A stretch of DNA of 64,000 nucleotides, from NCBI RefSeq assembly GCF_900091515.1, contig NZ_LT607410.1, positions 1,054,001 through 1,118,000 on the forward strand, in the 5' to 3' direction. Made by a program: the position numbers and the translations under genes. Source of the DNA: Micromonospora purpureochromogenes (GTDB taxonomy: Bacteria; Actinomycetota; Actinomycetes; Mycobacteriales; Micromonosporaceae). The notes under the pieces were generated by a model. That model ran no database searches. It saw only the letters and a program-made list of their open reading frames with translations, and was not told where the DNA came from. Positions within the stretch are counted from its first letter, which is position 1. The number at the start of each line of letters is the position of its first letter. Positions 47,976 through 55,905 of the stretch are shown here, one piece after another.

Positions 47976-49186
47976 CCATGGCGGCCAACGTTCCCGGCGG
48001 CCTGGCCAACCGGGCGAAGGAGCAGCTCGGCGCCGACCTGCGGGAGCTGGCGTCCGCGATCGGCGAGCGGGCCGTCTCGGTGGTCACCGAGCGGATCACC
48101 GGTGCCACCGGCCGGCTCAGCGAGTACGCGAAGCAGGGCGGCGGCCCCGGCCTGGTCGCCGCCGCCACCGGCATGCAGCAGCTCGCCGAGGGCAAATCCC
48201 CCATGAAGGCCATGTTCCGGGCCGGCCTGGCCGGCGGTAAGGAGAAGGTGATGTCGGCGTTGGGTCGTGGCGGCGGCAAGGGTGGCAAGGGCGGTGGCAA
48301 GAAGCTCAAGGTCACCAACATCGTCGAGGCGATCGAGGTCGGCGTGCCGGTCCGGGTGGCGTACAACCAGTGGACGCAGTTCGGGGATTTCCCGAGTTTC
48401 ATGAAGAAGGTCGAGCAGGCCGACTGCGAGTCGGACGAGAAGATGACCTGGAAGGCGCAGGTCTTCTGGTCGCATCGGAGCTGGGAGTCGACCATCGTCC
48501 GGCAGATCCCGGACCGGCTCATCCACTGGCGGTCCAAGGGTGAGAAGGGTTCGGTGGACGGCACGGTCAGCTTCCACGAGGTGGCCCCTGACCTGACTCG
48601 CATCCTGGTGGTCCTGGAGTACCACCCGCAGGGGCTCTTCGAGCACACCGGCAATCTCTGGCGCGCCCAGGGCCGGCGGGTGCGGCTGGAGCTGAAGCAC
48701 TTCGTCCGGCACGTGATGACCAACACCGTGCTCGACCCGGACTCCGTCGAGGGCTGGCGGGGCGAGATCGAGGACTCCCAGGTGGTCAAGGACCACGAGA
48801 CCGCGCTGCGCGAGGAGCAGGAGGCCCGCGAGGAGCAGGAGCAGCGGGGCCGGGCCGAGGAGGCCGAGGAGCAGCCGGAGGAAGTCGAGGAGGAGCGCGA
48901 GGAGCGCCGGCCCGCCGAGCGCGGCCGCGGTCGTCCGCCGGAGCGCCGCCGGCCCCCGGCGGACGAGTACGACGAGTACGACGAGGGCGAGGACTACGAC
49001 GAGGGGTACGACGAGACGGAACCCGAGGAGGAGCCGCCGCCCCCGCCACGCCGGCGACCCGAACGGGCCCGCCGACCCCAGCCTGCGCGCGAGGAGCCGG
49101 AGCGCCCGCGCCCGGTGACCCGTCGTGCGCCCGAGGCACCCCGGCGGCCGGTGGTCCGCCGTCGGCGCGAGGAGCGTGAGGAGTGA
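47972..49186 (+). CDS. SRPBCC-domain protein of the gas-vesicle operon
   Basis: This 404-residue protein has a helical N-terminal part (about 1-95), a Lys/Gly-rich hinge and a START/polyketide-cyclase-like SRPBCC domain (about 110-255). The domain spans VPVRVAYNQWTQFGDFPSFM, VFWSHRSWESTIVRQIPDRL and IHWRSKGEKGSVDGTVSFHE. A long charged tail follows, first Glu/Arg-rich, then Asp/Tyr/Glu-rich around 49,000, then Pro/Arg-rich. SRPBCC domains bind hydrophobic ligands. A role in coating, lipid binding or assembly of vesicles is an inference from context. The GTG at 47972 (ATG 47978 alternative) overlaps the upstream stop, and the stop overlaps the gvpA start. Confidence 0.85.
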   Translation: MTMAANVPGGLANRAKEQLGADLRELASAIGERAVSVVTERITGATGRLSEYAKQGGGPGLVAAATGMQQLAEGKSPMKAMFRAGLAGGKEKVMSALGRGGGKGGKGGGKKLKVTNIVEAIEVGVPVRVAYNQWTQFGDFPSFMKKVEQADCESDEKMTWKAQVFWSHRSWESTIVRQIPDRLIHWRSKGEKGSVDGTVSFHEVAPDLTRILVVLEYHPQGLFEHTGNLWRAQGRRVRLELKHFVRHVMTNTVLDPDSVEGWRGEIEDSQVVKDHETALREEQEAREEQEQRGRAEEAEEQPEEVEEEREERRPAERGRGRPPERRRPPADEYDEYDEGEDYDEGYDETEPEEEPPPPPRRRPERARRPQPAREEPERPRPVTRRAPEAPRRPVVRRRREEREE

Positions 49187-49671
49187 GCGTCACGACGACC
49201 GGCGGTGGCGCGGCCGACGGCGGCGCGCTGGAACGCGGCGGTGCCACCTCGGGCCTCGCCGACGTCGTGGAGACCGTGCTGGACAAGGGCGTGGTGATCG
49301 ACGCCCAGGTCACCATCGGCGTGGTCGGCATCCCGCTGTTGGAGATCAACGCGCGGGTGGTGGTGGCGAGCATCGAGACGTACCTGAGGTTCGCCGAGAT
49401 GGTCGACCGGCTCGACATCTCCCCCAAGGAGGGCGGTCCGCTGTCCGGTCTCGTCGGCGACGTCACGGACGCCGCCCGCGAGGTCACCTCCGGGCTGGGT
49501 GACACCGTCGGCGGTGTCACCCGCGACGTGGGCGGGGCCACCCGCGAACTCGGCGGCACCGCCCGGGAGTTGGGCGGCACCGCCGGTGAGTTGGGCCGTA
49601 CCGCCCGCGGCACGGTGGCCGGCGCGACCGGCCCCGACCGGCCGCGCCGACGCCGGGACAGGGAGGGCTGA
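49183..49671 (+). CDS. gvpA: Gas vesicle structural protein GvpA, long-tailed
   Basis: Residues about 24-82 are the GvpA shell fold: GLADVVETVLDKGVVIDAQV, then TIGVVGIPLLEINARVVVAS and IETYLRFAEMVDRLDIS. GvpA forms the ribs of the gas-permeable protein shell. The 162-residue length exceeds the usual 70-80 but resembles the tailed GvpA of Streptomyces. The tail (about 95-150) contains heptads of the type GGTAREL repeated five times, likely an amphipathic helix. It is distinguished from the two other GvpA-family genes of the operon (51142 and 52315) by the best match to the classic core. GTG start overlaps the previous stop. Confidence 0.87.
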   Translation: MSVTTTGGGAADGGALERGGATSGLADVVETVLDKGVVIDAQVTIGVVGIPLLEINARVVVASIETYLRFAEMVDRLDISPKEGGPLSGLVGDVTDAAREVTSGLGDTVGGVTRDVGGATRELGGTARELGGTAGELGRTARGTVAGATGPDRPRRRRDREG

Positions 49672-49672
49672 G

Positions 49673-50428
49673 ATGGCCGACGAGACCGGGCTGTTCATCT
49701 ACGGCATCGTGCCGTCCGATGTGGAGCCGACCCCCGACGCGAAGGGGGTCGGCGACCCGCCGGGCGAGGTGGCGGCGGTACGGCACGGCGACCTCGCCGC
49801 GCTGGTCAGCGAGGTGGGGCTGGAGGAGCCGGTGGGCCGGCCGGCCGACCTGACCGCGTACCAGGAGCTGCTGGACGGCACCGCGGCGGTCGCCCCGGTG
49901 CTGCCCGTGCGGTTCGGCACGGTGGTGACCGGGACCGACGCGGTGGTGGACCTGCTCGACGCGCACCAGGACCGGTTCGCCGCCGCCCTCGACGAGATCG
50001 AGGGGAAGATCCAGTACATCCTGCACGGCCGTTACGACGAGCAGGCCCTGATCGGCGCCGTGCTCGCCGACAACCCGGCCGCCGCCGACCTGGCCGCCCA
50101 GGTGCGGGGTCAGCCGGAGGAGGCCACCCGGGAGCACCGGATCCGGCTCGGCGAGATCATCAGCCAGGCGGTGGAGCTGCGCCGGGAGGCGGACAACGGG
50201 GATCTGGTCGAGGCGCTGGCTGCAGTCTCCGTGGCGAACGCGATCCGGCCGCCGACCCGCGAGCTGGACTCGGTGCATGCCGCCTTCCTGGTGGAGGCCG
50301 ACCGGGAGGCGGAGTTCGTGGACACCGCCGAGGAGTTCGCCGGGCCGCGTCGGGAGCTGATGCGGATCCGCCTGCTCGGACCGCTGGCCCCGTACGACTT
50401 CGTCAGCGCACACGAATTGGCGGAGTGA
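49673..50428 (+). CDS. gvpF: Gas vesicle protein GvpF
   Basis: This 251-residue GvpF/GvpL-family protein opens with LFIYGIVPSDVEPT, then ALVSEVGLEEPVGRPADLTA, and VLPVRFGTVVTG and ends RLLGPLAPYDFVSAH. GvpF binds GvpA and nucleates or guides shell assembly. ATG 49673 lies one base after the gvpA stop. The second F/L homologue is at 51497. Confidence 0.92.
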   Translation: MADETGLFIYGIVPSDVEPTPDAKGVGDPPGEVAAVRHGDLAALVSEVGLEEPVGRPADLTAYQELLDGTAAVAPVLPVRFGTVVTGTDAVVDLLDAHQDRFAAALDEIEGKIQYILHGRYDEQALIGAVLADNPAAADLAAQVRGQPEEATREHRIRLGEIISQAVELRREADNGDLVEALAAVSVANAIRPPTRELDSVHAAFLVEADREAEFVDTAEEFAGPRRELMRIRLLGPLAPYDFVSAHELAE

Positions 50429-50431
50429 CCG

Positions 50432-50755
50432 GTGGAGATCCTGTGGAGCCTGCTGACCCTGCCGTACGCCCCGGTGCGCGGGCTGACGGCGGTGGTCAAG
50501 GTGATCGCCCGGGAGGCCGAGTCCCAACTGCACAGTCCGATCAACATCCGGCGCGAGCTGGAGGAGCTGGACGAGGCGGCGGCGGCCGGGGAGATCACCG
50601 CTGAGGAACGGGACCGGGGGCAGCAGCAGGTCCTCGAGCGACTCTCCGGCTCCGGCAGCGCGAGCGGCAGCCCGAGCGGCAGCAGCGCGAGGCCCGAGCC
50701 GCAGCGGCGCGCGGCCGGCCGCCGGGGCGATCCCGACCATCGGCGAAGGGAGTGA
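50432..50755 (+). CDS. gvpG: Gas vesicle protein GvpG
   Basis: This 107-residue protein starts MEILWSLLTLPYAPVRGLTA and VVKVIAREAESQLHSP, and continues RRELEELDEAAAAGEITAEE, the standard small coiled GvpG. The last 40 residues are Ser/Gly/Arg-rich. GvpG is an assembly factor needed for stable vesicles. The GTG start is 3 bases after gvpF. Confidence 0.92.
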   Translation: MEILWSLLTLPYAPVRGLTAVVKVIAREAESQLHSPINIRRELEELDEAAAAGEITAEERDRGQQQVLERLSGSGSASGSPSGSSARPEPQRRAAGRRGDPDHRRRE

Positions 50756-50759
50756 GCGG

Positions 50760-51140
50760 GTGGCGTCAGGACTGATCCGCGGCGACGGTGACCGGGGACG
50801 CCGCCCCGGGCCGGCGGACCGCGACGACCGGGACGACCGGAACGACCGGGACGACCGGTACGACGACGAGGAGTACGTCGAGCCGATCCCGGCCGCCCAG
50901 GCGGCCCGCGAGGGGCTGACCCAGATCGCGGCCCTGACCGGCAAGGACGCGCTGGGCACGGTCTCGCTCCAGGCCACCGACGAAGGCTGGCTGGTCGGTG
51001 TGGAGGTGGTGGAGGACCACCGGATCCCCGCCTCGACCGACCTGCTCGGCCTGTACGAGGTCGAGCTGGACCTGGACGGCGGGCTGATCGGCTACCGCCG
51101 GGTGCGCCGCTACCAGCGCGGAAAGGGCGAGGTGGGCTGA
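50760..51140 (+). CDS. gvpO: Gas vesicle protein GvpO, Asp/Arg-rich N terminus
   Basis: This 126-residue protein has the GvpO domain in the C-terminal 85 residues: AAREGLTQIAALTGKDALGT, DEGWLVGVEVVEDHRIPAST and GLIGYRRVRRYQRGK. GvpO is required for vesicle assembly in Halobacteria and Streptomyces. The N terminus is a run of DRDD/DRND repeats (about residues 20-38), unusually charged. In Streptomyces gvpO usually precedes gvpA, whereas here it follows gvpG. GTG start, 4 bases after gvpG. Confidence 0.9.
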   Translation: MASGLIRGDGDRGRRPGPADRDDRDDRNDRDDRYDDEEYVEPIPAAQAAREGLTQIAALTGKDALGTVSLQATDEGWLVGVEVVEDHRIPASTDLLGLYEVELDLDGGLIGYRRVRRYQRGKGEVG

Positions 51141-51141
51141 G

Positions 51142-51513
51142 ATGACCAGACCGCAGACCCCGGCGGTGGTGCAGAACTCCGGTCAGGTGCTGCCGGCCGG
51201 GCACGAGCCGGCCAACCTCGGCGACATCCTGGAACGGGTGCTCGACCGGGGCATCGTGATCGCCGGCGACATCCGGGTCAGCCTGCTCGACATCGAGCTG
51301 CTGACGTTGAAGCTGCGGCTGGTCATCGCCTCGGTGGACACCGCGCGGCAGATCGGCATCGACTGGTGGGAGCACGATCCGTGGCTCAGCTCGAAGGCCC
51401 GCCCGCCGGTCGAGCCGGGGCCGCGCGACCCGGAGCAGGTGGAGGCGGAACGCCGGCCCCGGGCGGCCCGGCGGGCGGCCGCACGGGAGGGGTGGAATGA
51501 GTACGGCACTTGA
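51142..51513 (+). CDS. gvpJ: Gas vesicle protein GvpJ (GvpA family)
   Basis: This 123-residue GvpA-family protein has NLGDILERVLDRGIVIAGDI, then RVSLLDIELLTLKLRLVIAS and VDTARQIGIDWWEHDPWL. The Trp-rich end is typical of GvpJ/GvpM minor shell proteins, which determine shell shape and tips. The basic C-terminal tail ends EYGT. ATG 51142 lies 1 base after gvpO and its 3' end overlaps gvpL by 17 bases. Confidence 0.88.
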   Translation: MTRPQTPAVVQNSGQVLPAGHEPANLGDILERVLDRGIVIAGDIRVSLLDIELLTLKLRLVIASVDTARQIGIDWWEHDPWLSSKARPPVEPGPRDPEQVEAERRPRAARRAAAREGWNEYGT

Positions 51514-52318
51514 CCCGGCGGTCACCGTCGGCGCCTGGCTGCACGGTGTGGTTCGCGACCCGGACCCGGCCGCCCTGGCCGCGGTCCCCGGCATGGACGG
51601 TGGGCCGGTCCGGGCCGTCCGGGCCGCCGGCCTGGCGGCGGTGGTCAGCGCCGCGCCGCTGACCGAGTACGGCGAGCAGGCGCTGCGCCGCAACCTGGAG
51701 GACCTGGCCTGGCTGGAGCGCGCGGCGCGGGCGCACCACGCGGTGGTGGACGCGCTCAGCCGGGCCGGTGCGGTGGTGCCGGCCCGGCTGGCCACCGTGC
51801 ACCACGACGACACCCGGGTCGCCGCCATGCTCGCCGAGCGGCAGGCCGAGCTTGCTGCGGCGCTGCACCGGCTGACCGGCCGCGGCGAGTGGGGCGTGAA
51901 GGGGTACGTGGTGCCGGGCGCCCTGCCCCGCACCGAGGCGACCGGCGGCGGGGGTGGGGCGGGCGCGGCGTACCTGCGGCGGCGCCGGGCCGAGCTGACC
52001 GCCCGGGACCAGGGGCAGCGGATCGCCGGGGAGGCCGCCGCCGCGGTGCACGCCGCCCTCGCCGGGTACGCCACCGCCGCGCGCCGGCACGCCCCCCAGG
52101 ACCGGCGGCTCTCCGGTGCGCCGACCGCCATGGTGCTCAACGGCGCGTACCTGGTGGAGACCGCCGGGGTGGAGGGCTTCGCCGCGCTGGTCCGGGAACT
52201 CGCCGACCGGCACCCGGAGATCCGGCTTGAGCTGACCGGCCCGTGGCCGCCGTACTCCTTCGTGGCGGACGGTCCGGCGGAGCCCGCGCGCCTGGTGCGG
52301 CGGGAGCCGGCGTGGTGA
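51497..52318 (+). CDS. gvpL: Gas vesicle protein GvpL (GvpF/L family)
   Basis: This 273-residue GvpF/L homologue has AAGLAAVVSAAPLTEYGEQA, PARLATVHHDDTRVAAMLAE and ends IRLELTGPWPPYSFVADGPA. It is the second F/L-type assembly protein of the cluster and binds other Gvp proteins as an interaction hub. The ATG at 51497 lies inside gvpJ, and the stop overlaps the next start (GTGA). Confidence 0.9.
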   Translation: MSTALDPAVTVGAWLHGVVRDPDPAALAAVPGMDGGPVRAVRAAGLAAVVSAAPLTEYGEQALRRNLEDLAWLERAARAHHAVVDALSRAGAVVPARLATVHHDDTRVAAMLAERQAELAAALHRLTGRGEWGVKGYVVPGALPRTEATGGGGGAGAAYLRRRRAELTARDQGQRIAGEAAAAVHAALAGYATAARRHAPQDRRLSGAPTAMVLNGAYLVETAGVEGFAALVRELADRHPEIRLELTGPWPPYSFVADGPAEPARLVRREPAW

Positions 52319-52545
52319 CCACCTCGCTCGCCCCGAACACTGCCGACGACCCGTTGGCCTACCGCCCGGTGGCGCTGGTCGACCTGCTCGACCGGGTGCT
52401 CGCCACCGGTGTGGTGATCTCCGGCGACATCACCCTGGCCATCGCCGACATCGACCTGGTCCGCATCTCGCTGCGCGCGCTGGTCGCGTCGGTCGGTGCG
52501 CTCACCCCGCCCGAGCTGCCCGATCCGCTCGGGGAGGTCGGGTGA
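52315..52545 (+). CDS. gvpS: Gas vesicle protein GvpS-like (GvpA family)
   Basis: This 76-residue short GvpA-family protein has VDLLDRVLATGVVISGDITL, then AIADIDLVRISLRALVASVG. It corresponds to GvpS/minor GvpA homologues placed before gvpK in Streptomyces clusters. GTG 52315 overlaps the gvpL stop by 4 bases; GTG 52312 is an alternative. Confidence 0.83.
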   Translation: MTTSLAPNTADDPLAYRPVALVDLLDRVLATGVVISGDITLAIADIDLVRISLRALVASVGALTPPELPDPLGEVG

Positions 52546-52910
52546 CCGGGCCGGGGCCGCGCCGGGACGAGGCGGCCGAGCTGGCCGCGGCCCTCGGCGA
52601 GACGGCCGCCTGGCAGGCCCCCCGGGTGACGCCGCTGGACCGGCGGCTCGCCGTCGACCGGGACTCCGTCGAGCGGGGGCTGGCCAGCCTCGTGCTCACC
52701 GTGATCGAGCTGCTGCGGCAGCTGATGGAACGGCAGGCGCTGCGCCGGGTCGACCTCGGCGACCTCACCGAGGAGCAGATCGAACGGGTGGGCGCCACGC
52801 TCATGGCGCTGGAGGAGCAGATGTCCGAGCTGCGCGAGTACTTCGGTCTCGCCCCTGAGGACCTCAACCTCGACCTCGGCCCGCTGGGCCCGCTGCTGCC
52901 CACCGACTGA
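52542..52910 (+). CDS. gvpK: Gas vesicle protein GvpK
   Basis: This 122-residue protein has the GvpK signature RLAVDRDSVERGLASLVLTV, then IELLRQLMERQALRRVDLGD and EQIERVGATLMALEEQMSEL. GvpK is a conserved assembly factor and the last gene of the cluster. GTG 52542 overlaps the previous stop by four bases. A hairpin repeat follows 56 bases downstream. Confidence 0.92.
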   Translation: MTGPGPRRDEAAELAAALGETAAWQAPRVTPLDRRLAVDRDSVERGLASLVLTVIELLRQLMERQALRRVDLGDLTEEQIERVGATLMALEEQMSELREYFGLAPEDLNLDLGPLGPLLPTD

Positions 52911-52965
52911 CGCGGCCGGCGGCCACCACTACCCGCCGTGGGCAGCGTCCGGCGGCGGACACCAC

Positions 52966-53019
52966 CATGAGCGTGATACCTCAGAGTCATCTTGATGCCT
53001 CTGAGGTATCACGCTCGTG
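52966..53019. repeat. Long hairpin with 18-bp perfect arms between gvpK and the AAA ATPase gene
   Basis: Arms 52969-52986 (GAGCGTGATACCTCAGAG) and 52999-53016 are perfect reverse complements. Pairing extends outward to 52966/53019 with one G-U, and inward (CATC/GATG) to a 2-base TT loop. It stands between convergent genes and can terminate both, but arms of this length and mixed base content look more like a mobile or dispersed palindromic element (REP or MITE-like). Confidence 0.75.
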
Positions 53020-53058
53020 AGGGTCCTGACCATTCGCCACCGCCCTGGCGGGTGTCCG

Positions 53059-55302
53059 TCAGCGTGCCGCGTGCTTCTCCGCGTACCCGGCCAGCCAGGC
53101 CACCTGCGCCGGGTCGAGCGAGGGGCGCACCCGCTTCCGGGCGGTGGCCACGTGCGCGGCGGTGACCGTGGACGCGGCCAGCGACTCGCGCATCGCGGCC
53201 AGCGCGGCCTCCCGGACCAGCGCGGCGCAGTCCGCCGCCGAGAAGCCGTCCAGCTCCCCGCCGAGCGCGGCGAGGTCCACGTCCGGCGCGAGCGGCACGG
53301 TCCGGGACGCGGCGCGCAGGATCTCCGCCCGGGCGGGACCGTCCGGCGGCGGCACGTGGACCAGCCGTTCCAGCCGCCCGGGGCGCAGCAGTGCGGGGTC
53401 GACCAGGTCCGGCCGGTTGGTCGCGGCGACCACCACCACGTTGCGCAGCGCCTCCACCCCGTCCAGCTCGGTGAGGAGCGCGGCGACCACCCGGTCGGTC
53501 GTACCCCCGTCGCTGGCCTGGCCGCGCACCGGGGCCAGGGCGTCGACCTCGTCGAGGAAGACCAGCGTGGGCGCGGCCTCGCGGGCCCGGCGGAACAGCT
53601 CCCGGACGGCGCGTTCGCTCTCGCCGACCCACTTGGAGAGCAGCTCCGCGCCCTTCACCGACAGCACGTTCGCCCGGCCCGACCCGGCCAGCGCCGTCAC
53701 CAGGTATGTCTTGCCGCACCCGGGCGGCCCGTAGAGCAGCACCCCCCGGGGCGGCTGCACGCCCAGCCGGGCGAAGGTGTCCGGATAGGTCAACGGCCAC
53801 AGCACCGACTCGGTGAGGGTCTGCTTCACCTCGACCAGGTCGCCGACGTCGTCCAGGGTGACCGAGGCCAGCTCCAGGGTGGACGCGGCCATCGTGGTCG
53901 GCCGGACCACCTCCAGCGCCGCCGTGAAATCGGCCATCGCCACCGTCGGCCGCTCGACGGCCTTCTGCCGCAGGGCCGCGCGGACCCCGGCCTCGCGTAC
54001 CAGCGCGGCCAGGTCGGCGGCGACGAACCCGGGGGTACGACCGGCGACCTCGTCCAGCCGGACGTCCTCGGCCAGTGGTACCTGCCGGGTCAGCACGGTG
54101 AGCTGCTCGCGGCGCAGCGCGGGATCGGGCAGCGGCACGGTGATCCGCAGGGAGAGCAGGTCCGGGGCGCGCAGCGCCGGGTCGACCGCCTCGGGGCGGG
54201 AGGTGGTGCAGACCACCGCCGCCCCGGCCCGGACGGTCTCGGCGATCGCCTGGCGGAACACGGTGGCCAGGGGACCGGGCTCCTCGGCCGGGGCCAGCGC
54301 CTCCACGTCGGTGACCAGGAGCACGGCCGGCCCGCCGGCGCGTACCTCGGTGGCGGCCTCGCGCAGCCGGCGGCCCGCCGCGTCGTTGCTCAGCGCGGCC
54401 AGCTCGGGCGCCCAGAGCGGGCGCACCCGTGCGCCGACGGCGGCGGCGACCGCCCGGACCAGCGCCGACTTGCCCGAGCCGGCCGGGCCGCTGAGCAGCA
54501 CGCCGAGCGAGACGGTGGTGCCGAGCCGGCCCAGCACCTCGCGGTGGTGGAAGCCCAGGTCGAGCAGCTCGGTCAGCTCCTCGGCCTGGGTACGCAGCCC
54601 GGGCAGCTCGTCCACGTGCGGCGCCTCGTCCACCGCGACCGTCCCGGTGGTGGAGTGGCCGCCCGGTGCCGGGCCGGGCGCGAGGCGGGCGGTGGTGGGG
54701 CGGTCCGGTCCGGGCGAGCCGTGGGTGGCCGGGCCGTGCTCCCAGCCGACCACGGTGTCCATGGTGACCAGCGCGCCCGCGTCCGGCTCGGCGTCCACGA
54801 CGGTGAGCAGGGTGCTGGTCCAGGCGTACCCGACGGTGTTGGCGAGGCTGCGCCGCGCGGCCTCGACCAGGCTGCGCACCGAGGCGTCCGGGAGCACGTC
54901 CTGCGGCAGCAGGGAGACGTCGTCGCCGGGGGTGACCATCTTGCCCAGCAGGGCGAGCCGCAGCATCTCCGGCGACACCGCCGCCACCACCGCCACCGGG
55001 CCGCTCAGCGTCACCCGGCGAGCGGGGACCACCGGCGCCGGGCCGATCGTCACCCGCCCACCGTCGCGCAGCCCGAGGTTGCCCAGTACCAGGTCGTCGG
55101 CGTAGAGCAGGGCGGCGCTCGCGGTCGACTCGGCGGGCGCCACGATGCCGGCGGTCACCCGCCGGCCGACCAGCCGCACCGGGTCGCCGGGGCGCAGCGC
55201 CAGCGCGGTCAGCACCTCCGGGTGCAGCCGTACGATGCCCCGTCGGGCGTCCAGCGCGGCAGGCCGCAGGCTCGCGGTGAGGGTCAGGTCCGGCTCGGCC
55301 AT
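53059..55302 (-). CDS. CDC48/VAT-like ATPase with two AAA domains
   Basis: This 747-residue protein has a CDC48-type N domain (about 1-190: HPEVLTALALRPGDPVRLVG). The first AAA module has Walker A GPAGSGKS near 271 and a degenerate Walker B (AVLLVTDVEAL, Asp then Val-Glu). The second module has Walker A GPPGCGKT near 524, Walker B TLVFLDEVDALAPV and VVVAATNRPDLVDPALLRPG. Such double-ring unfoldases extract or remodel protein complexes. The first module's Walker B (TDVEA rather than DEID) suggests altered hydrolysis. It is convergent with the gas-vesicle operon and lies 47 bases from the next gene upstream on its strand. Confidence 0.9.
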   Translation of the reverse strand: MAEPDLTLTASLRPAALDARRGIVRLHPEVLTALALRPGDPVRLVGRRVTAGIVAPAESTASAALLYADDLVLGNLGLRDGGRVTIGPAPVVPARRVTLSGPVAVVAAVSPEMLRLALLGKMVTPGDDVSLLPQDVLPDASVRSLVEAARRSLANTVGYAWTSTLLTVVDAEPDAGALVTMDTVVGWEHGPATHGSPGPDRPTTARLAPGPAPGGHSTTGTVAVDEAPHVDELPGLRTQAEELTELLDLGFHHREVLGRLGTTVSLGVLLSGPAGSGKSALVRAVAAAVGARVRPLWAPELAALSNDAAGRRLREAATEVRAGGPAVLLVTDVEALAPAEEPGPLATVFRQAIAETVRAGAAVVCTTSRPEAVDPALRAPDLLSLRITVPLPDPALRREQLTVLTRQVPLAEDVRLDEVAGRTPGFVAADLAALVREAGVRAALRQKAVERPTVAMADFTAALEVVRPTTMAASTLELASVTLDDVGDLVEVKQTLTESVLWPLTYPDTFARLGVQPPRGVLLYGPPGCGKTYLVTALAGSGRANVLSVKGAELLSKWVGESERAVRELFRRAREAAPTLVFLDEVDALAPVRGQASDGGTTDRVVAALLTELDGVEALRNVVVVAATNRPDLVDPALLRPGRLERLVHVPPPDGPARAEILRAASRTVPLAPDVDLAALGGELDGFSAADCAALVREAALAAMRESLAASTVTAAHVATARKRVRPSLDPAQVAWLAGYAEKHAAR

Positions 55303-55348
55303 CGCCCGAGAGTAGCGGCCTCCGACACGGCCCGCCCGGCCGTCAGGG

Positions 55349-55861
55349 TCACCGGTCGCCGGCGAGCAGCGACGGGTCCCGGCGGATCATCTCGGCCAGC
55401 CGGGCCGCCGGGTCGGCGCCGGTCCCGTCCCGGCCCGCCGACCACACCGGCCCGGCGTTGACCGGCCTCGGCCAGGGCGGCGGGGGCGTGGTGGTGTCCT
55501 CCGCGCCGACCGTCACCGCCGTGTCCGCCCAGTCGACCCGCCGCGGGTACGTCCGGCCCTCGTGCTCCACCCGCACGACCACCGACAACCCGGGGTGCTC
55601 GGCCACCACCCGGCGGACCGCCTCGGCGACCTCCTCCACCGGGTCGCGCCCGTCAACGGCCGACCGTCCCACCCCGGTCCGCGCCGCCTCCGACCGGCCG
55701 GCCCCGTCCCACCCCGGGCCGTCCGACCGCCCGGGGTGGCCGGTCGCCTCGAAGGCGACGGTCGACGCCCCGGCCTCCTCGCCCGACTCGCCCGCCCGGC
55801 GCCGCAGCGCCTCCTCCCGGCGGGCCATCCGGGCCAGTGTCTCGTCCAGACCACCTCTCAT
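55349..55861 (-). CDS. Hypothetical protein at the end of the conservon operon
   Basis: This 170-residue hydrophilic protein has Arg/Glu-rich opening helices (GLDETLARMARREEALRRRA), a disordered middle and a short conserved-looking stretch AEHPGLSVVVRVEHEGRTYP followed by RRVDWADTAVTVG. I do not recognise the family. ATG 55861 follows AGGAGGGGG closely. It lies 44 bases after the MglA-like gene and before the AAA gene, all on the minus strand, so it may belong to either unit. Confidence 0.65.
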   Translation of the reverse strand: MRGGLDETLARMARREEALRRRAGESGEEAGASTVAFEATGHPGRSDGPGWDGAGRSEAARTGVGRSAVDGRDPVEEVAEAVRRVVAEHPGLSVVVRVEHEGRTYPRRVDWADTAVTVGAEDTTTPPPPWPRPVNAGPVWSAGRDGTGADPAARLAEMIRRDPSLLAGDR

Positions 55862-55905
55862 CACGTCCCCCTCCTCCTGATGAACGGGTCGTACCGGCGA
55901 ACGGT

